DNA of 64,000 nt, from assembly GCF_001921845.1 (NCBI RefSeq), contig NZ_MSJM01000003.1, positions 1-64,000 on the forward strand, given 5' to 3'. Shown here piece after piece: positions 38,700 through 46,248 of the stretch. The DNA comes from Streptococcus cuniculi. GTDB lineage: Bacteria; Bacillota; Bacilli; Lactobacillales; Streptococcaceae. Below the pieces are notes generated by a model. It did not search any database. It saw only the letters and a list, made by a program, of their open reading frames with translations, and was not told where the DNA came from. The translations under genes and the position numbers were made by a program. Each line of letters begins with the position of its first letter. Within the stretch, counting starts at the first letter, position 1.

Positions 38700-39014
38700 T
38701 TATAGTGCTTCTGCTTGATTTAAGACCTGATCTGGATGACGGATGGCTTCGCCTGGATCAACCAGCAACACCTTGCCTTCCTCACGCTTTTCATCAAAGC
38801 GATCCTGACCTTCAATTTCAACTGCGATGGCTAAAATCACAACATCTGCTTGGTCAATCTGATTTTGCTCCAATTCCTGCTCGATGCCCATGCCTCCTTG
38901 TGTCTCTACTTGGACCTCATACCCCCGCTTCCGACACTCTTTTTCAATTGCTTCTTGAGCCATATAAGTATGGGCGATGCCTGTCGGACAGGCTGTTACA
39001 GCAACGACTTTCAT
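38700..39014 (-). CDS. PTS fructose-family EIIB
   Basis: This 104-residue protein begins MKVVAVTACPTGIAHTYMA; Cys9 is the phosphorylation site. The fold and the QGGMGIEQEL segment are typical of the fructose IIB. It follows IIA and precedes IIC in one operon. Confidence 0.93.
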   Translation of the reverse strand: MKVVAVTACPTGIAHTYMAQEAIEKECRKRGYEVQVETQGGMGIEQELEQNQIDQADVVILAIAVEIEGQDRFDEKREEGKVLLVDPGEAIRHPDQVLNQAEAL

Positions 39015-39025
39015 AATGTTTCCTC

Positions 39026-39490
39026 CTAAATGTCTATCGAACGCAATCGCTCGAAGAGAGTTGTTTTGTTACCAATGCTTAGTAATTGATGACGAAAGTC
39101 TTCGTCTAGCAATTTTTTACTTACTTGCGAAATAAAGCGCAAGTGTAATTTTTCCGTTCCCATCTGAGGAACTCCGATGAGAAAGATGAGTTGGACTGCT
39201 TCCTCGTGTCCTTGTGTCCACTCAAAGGGTGCTCTTGTCCTTAAAAAAGCAATGAAAGGTTTTGCAACTGCATCTGTTTTCCCATGAGGAATGGCAATCC
39301 CATATCCAATCGCTGTCGGCACCTCTTCTTCACGCGCCAGCACAGCATCCATAAATATAGTTGCGTCTGTCACATATCCCAGCTGATGTGCCTGATCTGT
39401 AATCGCTTGAATCACTCCTTTTTTCGTTGCCAACTCCTCATCCATAAAAATCAATTCTTCATGTAGAATACTATGCTCTTTCATACACAA
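39026..39490 (-). CDS. PTS fructose/mannitol-family EIIA
   Basis: This 154-residue phosphocarrier has the active His69 in GIAIPHGKTDAV. A TTG start at 39490 has GGAGG nine bases upstream, while the ATG at 39484 is 15 bases from it, so TTG is the better start. The start lies inside the end of the regulator gene (20-base overlap), so translation is coupled. Confidence 0.9.
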   Translation of the reverse strand: MCMKEHSILHEELIFMDEELATKKGVIQAITDQAHQLGYVTDATIFMDAVLAREEEVPTAIGYGIAIPHGKTDAVAKPFIAFLRTRAPFEWTQGHEEAVQLIFLIGVPQMGTEKLHLRFISQVSKKLLDEDFRHQLLSIGNKTTLFERLRSIDI

Positions 39491-41360
39491 TTTTTAAAAC
39501 CTCCGTTCTATTTTTAGCATGGCGCAAAGCAGTCAGCCTTTCATCTGTATGAATCAATTCATAAATACCAGAGATGATTGATTTGGTCTTGGACATATCA
39601 TTGGGGCTAATCCCAATAATAAAAATCAAATCCACAAAATAATCTTTCCACTTAAATTTTTTTGAACTCTTTGCAATCGCAACAAATGTCTGCTGTACCT
39701 CTTGCGGTTTTCCATGAGGAATCGCAACGCCAATCGGCAAATCTGTATTGCCAAATTCTTCTCGGTCTAACATGGTCTGTTGAAAGCCCTCTGTTACAAA
39801 GCCTCTATCTGCTAAGGTATTGCTCAAGGCTTGAATGGCCTCTGCCGAAGAATGATAATGATCGTGATAAAAAACAAGATCCTCTGACAGATAGGCAGCT
39901 AAATTGGAAGGCTTTCTTTTTGAACTGACGGATGTTCTTGTCGTGTGAGCATTCAGAAGCCTTGATAATTCCTGCTCACTGATTAAGGGCGAAACGAAAT
40001 AAATATGCGATGCTTTCTGCTGTAAAGGAATCGTTGTCAGAATGACATCATAGGCTTCCAAGTCCAACTGGGCCGCCTCCATCGATGAAGCTACCTCCAC
40101 CTTGTCAAGCGATGGTAGATTATTTTTTATCCGATGAATCAATAATTCAGAAGTGACAATTCCAGTTGAACAGACCACTAGGATTTTGCGACTCACTCCA
40201 ATTTTTTCCAAGGCTAATTGGAAGTAAATGGTCAAAAAGGCAATCTCATCTTCATTAAATTCCTGACCAATCGTTTCGCTAAAATCTGAAACAGCCAGCC
40301 ATAAGACATTGAAGACAATCGAAAATTCCAGTTTTATCTGCTCGGTAAAGGGATTTTTGACAAGAGTATGAGAGCGTAAGCGTGATAACATGGGTGGAAT
40401 ATGCACTGTCAATTGTTCTAGCAGAGTCGTATCATTTGAAAAATCGACATTTAAAGCCTGAGAGACCTGTTCAATCAAGCCCGTCACTAGGTTACTATCT
40501 ACATACTGCCTTGGCATGGGTTCAAAGCGATAGAGTAGCAATTTTTGAGAAAGATACTCCACATCTTCATTGGTATATTCTAAATCCAATCTGAGAGAAA
40601 TCTTATGGAGAATCTTTACTGCACTATCCATGTAAAAGGCATCTGCCTTCTGATGAAACAAGGAGGCATTTCCTACACTATGTTCACCTTGGCTCAGTTG
40701 ATAAACTTGAGCAATTAGAAAGGTTAGACAATGCTGGATATAAACTTCTGAGATGGCATGGATATTTTCCCTAACATAGGTATAGAGTACATTGGAACAA
40801 ACCTGAATCATATCTCTAGTATAATAGGGAAGTAGACTATCGATAATATCAGGCGTCTTCGCCCCGTTTGCAAAGGCATTTTGTTCAATGATATATTGGT
40901 TAAAATTCACAAATGCTGTAATCTTGTCCTCTGTCGTCGGAAAGACCAATCGAGTTCCATGATGATTACTTAACAGCTCGCCACTCGTTCCACGAAGTAG
41001 AATCAAGGTAATAGTTTCTAGATCTTGCTTGATGGAACTCTTACTGACAAAGTATCGCTCTGCTAAATCATTAAAACTTGTTTGCTTGTTTTGAAATAAC
41101 AAGTCTTGCATGATGTCAATCCGACGCGTAACTTGACAATCATGAGCATCTACTCCCTCAAGTAAATCTTCATAGCTCACTAGGGAGATTCCTACGCCTC
41201 TCCGTTTTTCAAATACGATTCCCCTCTGTTCTAGATTACGAATCTCTTTATGGATTGTCCTCACCGAAACACCTAGCTTATTTGCAAAATAAGCTGCTTG
41301 CTTGGGACTTCGTTCTCCTTTCATCATTCTCACTAATTTTATCTGTCTTTGGGTAAGCAT
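39471..41360 (-). CDS. PRD-containing PTS regulator (MtlR/LicR-like)
   Basis: This 629-residue regulator has an N-terminal HTH (ANKLGVSVRTIHKEIRNLEQ), a second HTH, two PRD domains (about 190-390), a IIB-like domain with Cys in KILVVCSTGIVTSELL and a IIA-like domain with His in VAIPHGKPQEV. It heads the operon that encodes IIA, IIB, IIC and the GatZ-like protein. The ribosome site GGAGGTGAG is strong, and the promoter overlaps a consensus cre site. Activation in response to substrate with CcpA repression by glucose is the expected mode. Confidence 0.9.
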   Translation of the reverse strand: MLTQRQIKLVRMMKGERSPKQAAYFANKLGVSVRTIHKEIRNLEQRGIVFEKRRGVGISLVSYEDLLEGVDAHDCQVTRRIDIMQDLLFQNKQTSFNDLAERYFVSKSSIKQDLETITLILLRGTSGELLSNHHGTRLVFPTTEDKITAFVNFNQYIIEQNAFANGAKTPDIIDSLLPYYTRDMIQVCSNVLYTYVRENIHAISEVYIQHCLTFLIAQVYQLSQGEHSVGNASLFHQKADAFYMDSAVKILHKISLRLDLEYTNEDVEYLSQKLLLYRFEPMPRQYVDSNLVTGLIEQVSQALNVDFSNDTTLLEQLTVHIPPMLSRLRSHTLVKNPFTEQIKLEFSIVFNVLWLAVSDFSETIGQEFNEDEIAFLTIYFQLALEKIGVSRKILVVCSTGIVTSELLIHRIKNNLPSLDKVEVASSMEAAQLDLEAYDVILTTIPLQQKASHIYFVSPLISEQELSRLLNAHTTRTSVSSKRKPSNLAAYLSEDLVFYHDHYHSSAEAIQALSNTLADRGFVTEGFQQTMLDREEFGNTDLPIGVAIPHGKPQEVQQTFVAIAKSSKKFKWKDYFVDLIFIIGISPNDMSKTKSIISGIYELIHTDERLTALRHAKNRTEVLKIVYERA

Positions 41361-41392
41361 TTCTCACCTCCATGATCATTCAGCATTACTTG

Positions 41393-41420
41393 CTTATATA
41401 TAGATTGTAACCGCTATCAA
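41393..41420 (-). promoter_or_regulatory. Promoter with consensus cre site for the fructose-family PTS operon
   Basis: TGTAACCGCTATCA (41406-41419) fits TGWAANCGNTNWCA at every position. On the minus strand TTGATA (41420-41415) and TATAAG (41398-41393) give a 16-base spacing, so the cre site covers the -35 and spacer. CcpA binding would block transcription. Confidence 0.75.
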
Positions 41421-41441
41421 TGTCTTTGTAAATAACAAAAA

Positions 41442-41462
41442 GCTGCAAGAACTTCTTGCAGC
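41442..41462 (-). terminator. Second terminator downstream of plsC
   Basis: A perfect nine-base stem GCTGCAAGA-AGT-TCTTGCAGC is followed on the minus strand by TTTTTG. Together with the hairpin at 41506-41529 it insulates the PTS operon from plsC. Confidence 0.8.
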
Positions 41463-41505
41463 AAATCAGACACCGGTTATAAAATATGACTTGAAGTCCG
41501 CTATC

Positions 41506-41529
41506 AAAAAAACTCGTACAAAACGAGCT
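41506..41529 (-). terminator. First terminator downstream of plsC
   Basis: A short CTCGT/ACGAG stem is followed on the minus strand by TTTTTTT, eight bases past the plsC stop. Confidence 0.7.
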
Positions 41530-41537
41530 TTCTTCAC

Positions 41538-42284
41538 TTATTTATCCAAATTCGTATCTGGTTTCCAGACAAAACTAGCTAGATAGCTAAAGAGGTAGGT
41601 CAAACCTAAGACTAGGGCAGCAAGGACTAGGGCTGGCACACGGTAAATGAAGGTCCAGTAAGGCAAGCGTTTCTTGCCTGTCTGAGCAGCACGGGCAAGG
41701 TCGTCCAAGCGATTGAATTCTGACTCAATGCGGTGGGTGACTTCTGCGATTCCTGCATCGTCTAGGCGTTTAATATCTGAAATATCAATCGGATTACCAA
41801 AGGCAACGTCGATTCGGTCTCCCAACAATAGATTTTTGAGGCTCATCGGTCCGATATAGGTAGCAGGCATGATCTTCACCTTAGCAGTCTTTGCAATGAC
41901 CGCAACACCGCCCTTTAATTCACTGGAATGACGGCTCCCTGACGGGAACATGACCAAGGAACGATTGCTCTTTTTCAGCATTTTAACAGGGTATTTGATG
42001 GCTGCTGTTCCTGGGTTTTCACGGTCAATCGGAAAGGCACCACACTTGCTAATCCACCAGCCAAATCCTCTGTCCTTGAACAGTTCTTTTTTCGCCATAA
42101 AAATAAACTGTTTAGGCGCTGAAGCGTAGCCTAAAAAGACTGGATCCCAGAAGGTTCTGTGCGGGGCTACCAAGATGTAATTTTCATCTTGAGGCAGAAT
42201 TTTCTCCCTGTCATGATAGTGAATATTGCCGTTTACGGCCCACAATAAAAAAACTAATAAACTACGTAAGTAGGAATAAAACAT
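41538..42284 (-). CDS. plsC: 1-acyl-sn-glycerol-3-phosphate acyltransferase
   Basis: This 248-residue membrane enzyme makes phosphatidic acid from lysophosphatidic acid. Acyltransferase motif I is APHRTFWDPVFLG (H-x4-D), motif III is MFPSGSRHS, and PATYIGP resembles motif IV. Hydrophobic segments lie at both ends. The gene diverges from the trmN6-like gene, as in other streptococci. Confidence 0.9.
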   Translation of the reverse strand: MFYSYLRSLLVFLLWAVNGNIHYHDREKILPQDENYILVAPHRTFWDPVFLGYASAPKQFIFMAKKELFKDRGFGWWISKCGAFPIDRENPGTAAIKYPVKMLKKSNRSLVMFPSGSRHSSELKGGVAVIAKTAKVKIMPATYIGPMSLKNLLLGDRIDVAFGNPIDISDIKRLDDAGIAEVTHRIESEFNRLDDLARAAQTGKKRLPYWTFIYRVPALVLAALVLGLTYLFSYLASFVWKPDTNLDK

Positions 42285-42364
42285 GTGACTCTCCTTTACT
42301 GATTTCCCTACTATTATACCATATTTTGAAAGCTAGCAAAGATTTTTCATCCGCCGTCACAATG

Positions 42365-42373
42365 TGCTATAAT
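42365..42373 (+). promoter_or_regulatory. Extended -10 promoter giving a leaderless transcript
   Basis: TGC TATAAT (42365-42373) is an extended -10. The expected start point is at about base 42380, the A of the ATG itself. No good -35 is present and no separate Shine-Dalgarno fits, apart from AGG four bases before ATG. Confidence 0.6.
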
Positions 42374-42379
42374 AGGTCT

Positions 42380-43129
42380 ATGAACAAGCCAGTATTAGAA
42401 GTCGGAGAACGCATTGACCAGCTCTTCTCCACCGATGTCAAGATTATTCAAAACAAAGAAGTCTTTAGCTATTCCATCGATAGTGTTCTTTTGTCGCGCT
42501 TTCCCAAAATGCCCAAAAAGGGGCTTATCGTAGACCTCTGTAGTGGAAATGGGGCCGTTGGCCTCTTTGCCTCCACCCAGACCAAGGCTAAGATTACCCT
42601 CATTGAACTCCAAGAACGCTTGGCGGATATGGCGAAGCGCTCGATTGCCCTCAATCAGTTGGAGGAACAAATCGAGATGATTTGCGATGACCTCAAGCAC
42701 TTGCTGGATTATGTCCCGCGTTCGCAGGTCGACTTGATTCTCTGCAATCCACCTTATTTCAAGGTCGAACAACAACCCAATCTGAAAGCTAGCGAACATT
42801 ATCTCCTTGCCCGCCATGAAATCACAACCAATCTGGCAGAAATTTGCGCCGTCAGTCGTCACGCCCTCAAGTCAAATGGTCGTCTGGCTATGGTACACCG
42901 ACCAGAGCGCTTCCTTGAAATTATCGATACCATGAAAGCCCACAATCTAGCTCCCAAACGGATCCAATTTATCCACCCCAAGGCAGGCAAGGAAGCCAAT
43001 ATGTTGTTGATTGAGGCCATTAAAGACGGTTCTTTAGAAGGGTTGAAGATTTTACCACCGCTGATTGTCCACCAAGAAAATGGAAACTATACAGCAGAAA
43101 TCGAGGAAATTTACTTTGGAAAAGGCTAG
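42380..43129 (+). CDS. TrmN6-like tRNA1(Val) adenine-N6 methyltransferase
   Basis: The start [16 protein letters not shown] gives 249 residues; the open frame extends to 42326, but that part contains the promoter. The class I methyltransferase core has [13 protein letters not shown] (motif I) and the amino-methyltransferase motif CNPPYF. The family methylates A37 of tRNA1(Val). A GIY-YIG gene follows in overlap, as commonly seen in Firmicutes (yabB-yazA). Confidence 0.88.
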   Translation: MNKPVLEVGERIDQLFSTDVKIIQNKEVFSYSIDSVLLSRFPKMPKKGLIVDLCSGNGAVGLFASTQTKAKITLIELQERLADMAKRSIALNQLEEQIEMICDDLKHLLDYVPRSQVDLILCNPPYFKVEQQPNLKASEHYLLARHEITTNLAEICAVSRHALKSNGRLAMVHRPERFLEIIDTMKAHNLAPKRIQFIHPKAGKEANMLLIEAIKDGSLEGLKILPPLIVHQENGNYTAEIEEIYFGKG

Positions 43130-43391
43130 ACATTACATGTATGTGCTCAAGTGCGCAGACGACAGCCTCTATACCGGCTATACGACCGACCTTGACAAGC
43201 GAATTGCGACCCACAACAGCGGAAAAGGCGCCAAGTACACCCGCCCCCAGAGCCGCAGACCAGTTGAGTTGCTCTACCACGAAACCTTCTCTGATAAACC
43301 TAGCGCCATGTCCGCAGAAGCCCTCTTCAAACGCAAAACGCGCCAGCAAAAATTAGCTTATATCGCAGAAAACCTCACTCCTAAGGAGTGA
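43116..43391 (+). CDS. GIY-YIG nuclease superfamily protein (YazA/UPF0213)
   Basis: A TTG start at 43116 with GAGG nine bases upstream gives 91 residues beginning [24 protein letters not shown]; the next ATG is at 43137. The YVLKC...YTGYTTDL motif is the GIY-YIG core, with [10 protein letters not shown] and an EALFKRKTR end. Biological role unknown. It overlaps the methyltransferase stop by 14 bases. Confidence 0.88.
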   Translation: MEKARHYMYVLKCADDSLYTGYTTDLDKRIATHNSGKGAKYTRPQSRRPVELLYHETFSDKPSAMSAEALFKRKTRQQKLAYIAENLTPKE

Positions 43392-43393
43392 GG
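43373..43393 (+). terminator. Bidirectional terminator between convergent genes
   Basis: A perfect 10-base stem CCTCACTCCT/AGGAGTGAGG with a one-base formal loop is followed by CATTTTTC. It overlaps the GIY-YIG stop and can also serve the GNAT gene on the other strand. Confidence 0.85.
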
Positions 43394-43399
43394 CATTTT

Positions 43400-43813
43400 T
43401 CATCTTTCTATATAAGTATAGGCTACACAATCTATCGTATCAACCGCCCGAAATCCCAAGGATTCATAGAAGGCCTTCGTTTTTTCTTCTCGGTCTGTCA
43501 AGAGGTGCAGTTGGTAGATATTAGGATAGCTGGCAAGAAGCAACTCCATCAGCTGACGGCCAATTCCCATTCGCTGATAGGCTGGCAGGACCAAAATATC
43601 CTGCACAAAGAGAACCGAGTACCCATCCCCCACAGCTCGTAACAAGCCTACGAGCTTTTCTCCATCAAATGCTGCAATGACTAACAGGCTATTTGCCAAG
43701 GCCTGCTCTAACATCTGTGGTTGGCGTGTATAATTGCTCCACTCAACCGCTTCGTACAGTTCAAGGACTGCCGCCATGTCTAGTTTTGCTCGTTTCACGT
43801 ATGTAATCATCAT
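43400..43813 (-). CDS. GNAT family N-acetyltransferase
   Basis: This 137-residue protein has the acetyl-CoA binding loop VLPAYQRMGIGRQLMELLL and a C-terminal EEKTKAFYESLGFRAV. The family acetylates small molecules or protein N-termini; the substrate cannot be read here. Transcribed alone and convergent with the GIY-YIG gene. Confidence 0.85.
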   Translation of the reverse strand: MMITYVKRAKLDMAAVLELYEAVEWSNYTRQPQMLEQALANSLLVIAAFDGEKLVGLLRAVGDGYSVLFVQDILVLPAYQRMGIGRQLMELLLASYPNIYQLHLLTDREEKTKAFYESLGFRAVDTIDCVAYTYIER

Positions 43814-43852
43814 TTTCTCCTTTTCCTGTTTGAATGGTTTAAAAAGATAAGT

Positions 43853-43961
43853 CTATAGTCAAATGAATTAACTTTCAGACAAGGAACTGAGACGCAGACA
43901 GTACTGGAGTACGGCAAGTCGAAAGTGACGATGTATCAAAGTTAATTCAAAAGACTATATA
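43853..43961. mobile_element. RUP-like MITE of about 109 bp
   Basis: Terminal inverted repeats of about 22 bases start CTATA.GTC and end at TGAATTAACTTT / AAAGTTAATTCA. The size matches the RUP family and the internal GACGCAGACAGTACTGG resembles the element at 18580. It encodes no protein. Confidence 0.7.
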
Positions 43962-44067
43962 GTCAAATTCCTAATACCCATAGGCACCTCCTCATTGATT
44001 GATAATAGTATACACCAATCTAAGAAATCATGTCAACCTCTGCAAAAATAAGACAACTCAAATGTCA

Positions 44068-44586
44068 CTAGCTATTTGGAATAATGACCTTTTCTAACAA
44101 GTCTTCTTCCTCCCTAATCCTGCGCCATAGTACCACAGCATAAAATGGACCGAGAATCAAAGCGGTCAGCCATGCGTGACATAAGAGGGTCAGACCAACT
44201 AATTCTGGCACAATGTTCAAATAATAGTTGGGATGTTTGACCAAACGAAATAAAATGTGGTCATTATAAGTGTGATTCTTAGCAATCATCAGCTTGACTG
44301 TCCATATATCTCCTAAAATCGACTGAACAAGGTAGAGCATGCACATAGAAAATAGAATACATAATGCCCCGACAACTCCCCTAGCATCCATAGAAGTATG
44401 CCTGATGAGCGCTTCTACGACACAAAACACGTAAAATAAAATATGCAACAGGGTTAAATATTTTGTGTTTTTCACCCCATATTCTCTTCCACCATTTTTC
44501 AAAATCATTCGTTCATGCTGAACCGAAATCTTTAAAAACCACAAACGCAACAGAAATACAGCGACCACAATACCAATCACCATCAT
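44068..44586 (-). CDS. Isoprenylcysteine carboxyl methyltransferase-like membrane protein
   Basis: This 172-residue protein has about four membrane helices and the ICMT/DUF1295 C-terminal motif RLVKHPNYYLNIVPELVGL, ending RRIREEEDLL. In bacteria such YpbQ-like proteins are probable lipid or small-molecule methyltransferases of unknown substrate; the eukaryotic reaction should not be assumed. A good promoter lies just upstream. Confidence 0.78.
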   Translation of the reverse strand: MMVIGIVVAVFLLRLWFLKISVQHERMILKNGGREYGVKNTKYLTLLHILFYVFCVVEALIRHTSMDARGVVGALCILFSMCMLYLVQSILGDIWTVKLMIAKNHTYNDHILFRLVKHPNYYLNIVPELVGLTLLCHAWLTALILGPFYAVVLWRRIREEEDLLEKVIIPNS

Positions 44587-44619
44587 CTTTTCTCCTTATG
44601 TTAATCAATTACGTCCCTT

Positions 44620-44648
44620 ATTATATAGAGCAGAAATTCTAGGGTCAA
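44620..44648 (-). promoter_or_regulatory. Promoter of the ICMT-like gene
   Basis: On the minus strand TTGACC (44648-44643), a 17-base spacer and TATAAT (44625-44620) precede the gene by about 35 bases. Confidence 0.7.
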
Positions 44649-44723
44649 TAGCTTCTGCGGATTTTACATATTAAGGAGAGAAAACGTAGATAATCTGTAG
44701 TTTGTGTACTTCTTGCTTCATCC

Positions 44724-45326
44724 TTATTTGTTGGTCACTTTATAGCCCTTCGCCCCAACACAAATGCTCCAGATGATGGCTAAAGCGGTAAAGCCGACTA
44801 AAACAATCACCGATACAAGCGGCTCAAAGAACAGACTGATGAGAAGCGCAAATCCTCCACCGATAAAGAGATAAGCTATTTTCTTACGATCTGATAAGGA
44901 TTGAGGAGCTGTCATACCTGCCACATCTTTTGGCATGTAATTCCCCATAATCAGATACACTCCTGCTAAAAAAGCAACGACTAGTCGGCGAATATCTAAC
45001 TCATTTCCTAAATTCACCAGTAAAATACTAGTCATTACAAGTGTAGTAACGATAGGCATCACCCATTTCATCACTTTTACAGCAGGAATCCGACCACTTT
45101 TGGTCACATCAAGCGCCACACACAAAAAGATATGAAAGGCCAAGGCTAGTAAAGGCGTGCCCACAAGGGTAAACCATTTGCTACCTGTCCCATTGGCTTC
45201 ATTATCAATGCCGAAATGTGTTTGCACAATCTCTGGCAACTGTCCGTAATAAATGGCAACGAGAACAAGTGGTATCAAGAAAATTAAACTTGTCATAGCG
45301 AGCATTTTCCAATCAATTTGTTTCAT
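44724..45326 (-). CDS. sdpI: SdpI/DUF1648 family membrane protein
   Basis: The start MKQIDWKMLAMTSL follows GGAGGAG and gives 200 residues with six membrane helices. The N-terminal DUF1648 part contains YYGQLPEIVQTHFGIDNEANG, and a C-terminal SdpI domain follows. In Bacillus subtilis SdpI gives immunity to the SdpC toxin and sequesters the SdpR repressor. Here it overlaps an SdpR-like gene by 14 bases, but no sdpABC toxin genes are in the window. Confidence 0.82.
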   Translation of the reverse strand: MKQIDWKMLAMTSLIFLIPLVLVAIYYGQLPEIVQTHFGIDNEANGTGSKWFTLVGTPLLALAFHIFLCVALDVTKSGRIPAVKVMKWVMPIVTTLVMTSILLVNLGNELDIRRLVVAFLAGVYLIMGNYMPKDVAGMTAPQSLSDRKKIAYLFIGGGFALLISLFFEPLVSVIVLVGFTALAIIWSICVGAKGYKVTNK

Positions 45327-45591
45327 CTTTTTCTCCTCCAAAGCTGGCAATCCAGACCAGCACTTCTTCAAATACGGTATAGTTCAGGCGATAGTAAATA
45401 AAATTCTTCTGCTTTTCTTCTAAAATCAAGCCTGCCTTTTTCAAAACAGACAAATGATGCGAGACGGTGGCACCGCTCAAGTGAAAGAGCTCCACAATCT
45501 CGCCTGCCGACTTGGGACCCGCCTTTAAACTATCCAAAATCTGTCTCCGAATCGGCGCCGAAATCGCCTTTAAGGTTTCTGATAAGCCCAT
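45313..45591 (-). CDS. sdpR: ArsR/SdpR-family transcriptional repressor
   Basis: The start MGLSETLKAISAPIRRQIL follows AAAGGAG and gives 92 residues. The winged helix SAGEIVELFHLSGATVSHHLSVLKKAGLI is typical of ArsR-like repressors; no metal-binding cysteines are visible. It is expected to repress its own operon through the perfect palindrome at 45610-45633 and to respond to SdpI. Confidence 0.85.
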   Translation of the reverse strand: MGLSETLKAISAPIRRQILDSLKAGPKSAGEIVELFHLSGATVSHHLSVLKKAGLILEEKQKNFIYYRLNYTVFEEVLVWIASFGGEKDETN

Positions 45592-45609
45592 CTTGTCTCC
45601 TTTCACTTT

Positions 45610-45690
45610 CTATTTAGAAATATTTCTAAATAGAATACTACTCCTTTTGTGACAACTTGTCAAGAACTATTTAGAAAAACATCGAAATAG
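45610..45690 (-). promoter_or_regulatory. SdpR-type promoter and operators
   Basis: Bases 45610-45633 are a perfect 24-base palindrome (half-site CTATTTAGAAAT). A second imperfect copy is at 45667-45690. On the minus strand -35 TTGACA (45663-45658) and -10 TAGTAT (45640-45635) lie between them with 17 bases spacing, so the palindrome covers the transcription start. Confidence 0.8.
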
Positions 45691-45700
45691 AATATAAAAA

Positions 45701-45727
45701 AAGTCCCAACTATTTTAGCTGGGACTT
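45701..45727 (-). terminator. Terminator at the end of the repeat region
   Basis: Twelve-base arms AAGTCCCAACTA/TAGCTGGGACTT with one mismatch are followed on the minus strand by TTTTTTTATATT. It would stop leftward read-through from cshA. Confidence 0.75.
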
Positions 45728-46248
45728 ACGCTACTATCTATTTGATAAGGCGATTCAGTTCAGCCAAGACAAACATCCAATGTCAGATAAACTGGATGTG
45801 TCAGCTGCTGAAGATTAACTACTAGTTGTAGATAAACTGAACTGGTCACGTCAACTGCTGACGAAGTCCACTGGAGTAACCTCGCTCTCTAGTTTCTAGG
45901 CTCGGGCTAAAATAATCCACTGGATTAACCTCGCTTTCGAATTTCTAGGCTCGGGCTAAAGGCTGGGACAAAAGTCCCTTACCTCGTTACGTTTCATAGT
46001 TTTAACAGTTTAGCGCAGTAGTTGTCTGGTTTGTAAAACGTTGATAAATCAAGATTCTATTAGAAGAGGCTAGCGAACAATTCTTCGCTAGCCTTATTTC
46101 CAACCTTCCACAATTCTCAATTGTGGAAGCTAGTCAACTTGCGGGGTATCAACAGTCAGGGGAGTGACTGTTGATACCCGAGCCTAGAAACTAGAGAGCG
46201 AGGACTACAAAATCGATTTCTTCGAAATCACGATTTTTGTCCCACTCC
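45728..46248. repeat. Gene-free mosaic of direct and inverted repeats
   Basis: No credible ORF is present. Two tandem copies of a 44-base unit (45868-45911 and 45917-45960, five mismatches) start CCACTGGA and end CTCGGGCTAAA. Part of the first unit (45883-45905) recurs as a perfect 23-base inverted copy near 46179-46201. Further stems occur at 46065-46095 (GGCTAGCGAA/TTCGCTAGCC), about 46104-46128, and 46146-46179 (GGGTATCAACAGTCA/TGACTGTTGATACCC). The pattern resembles BOX-type intergenic elements. Confidence 0.7.
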
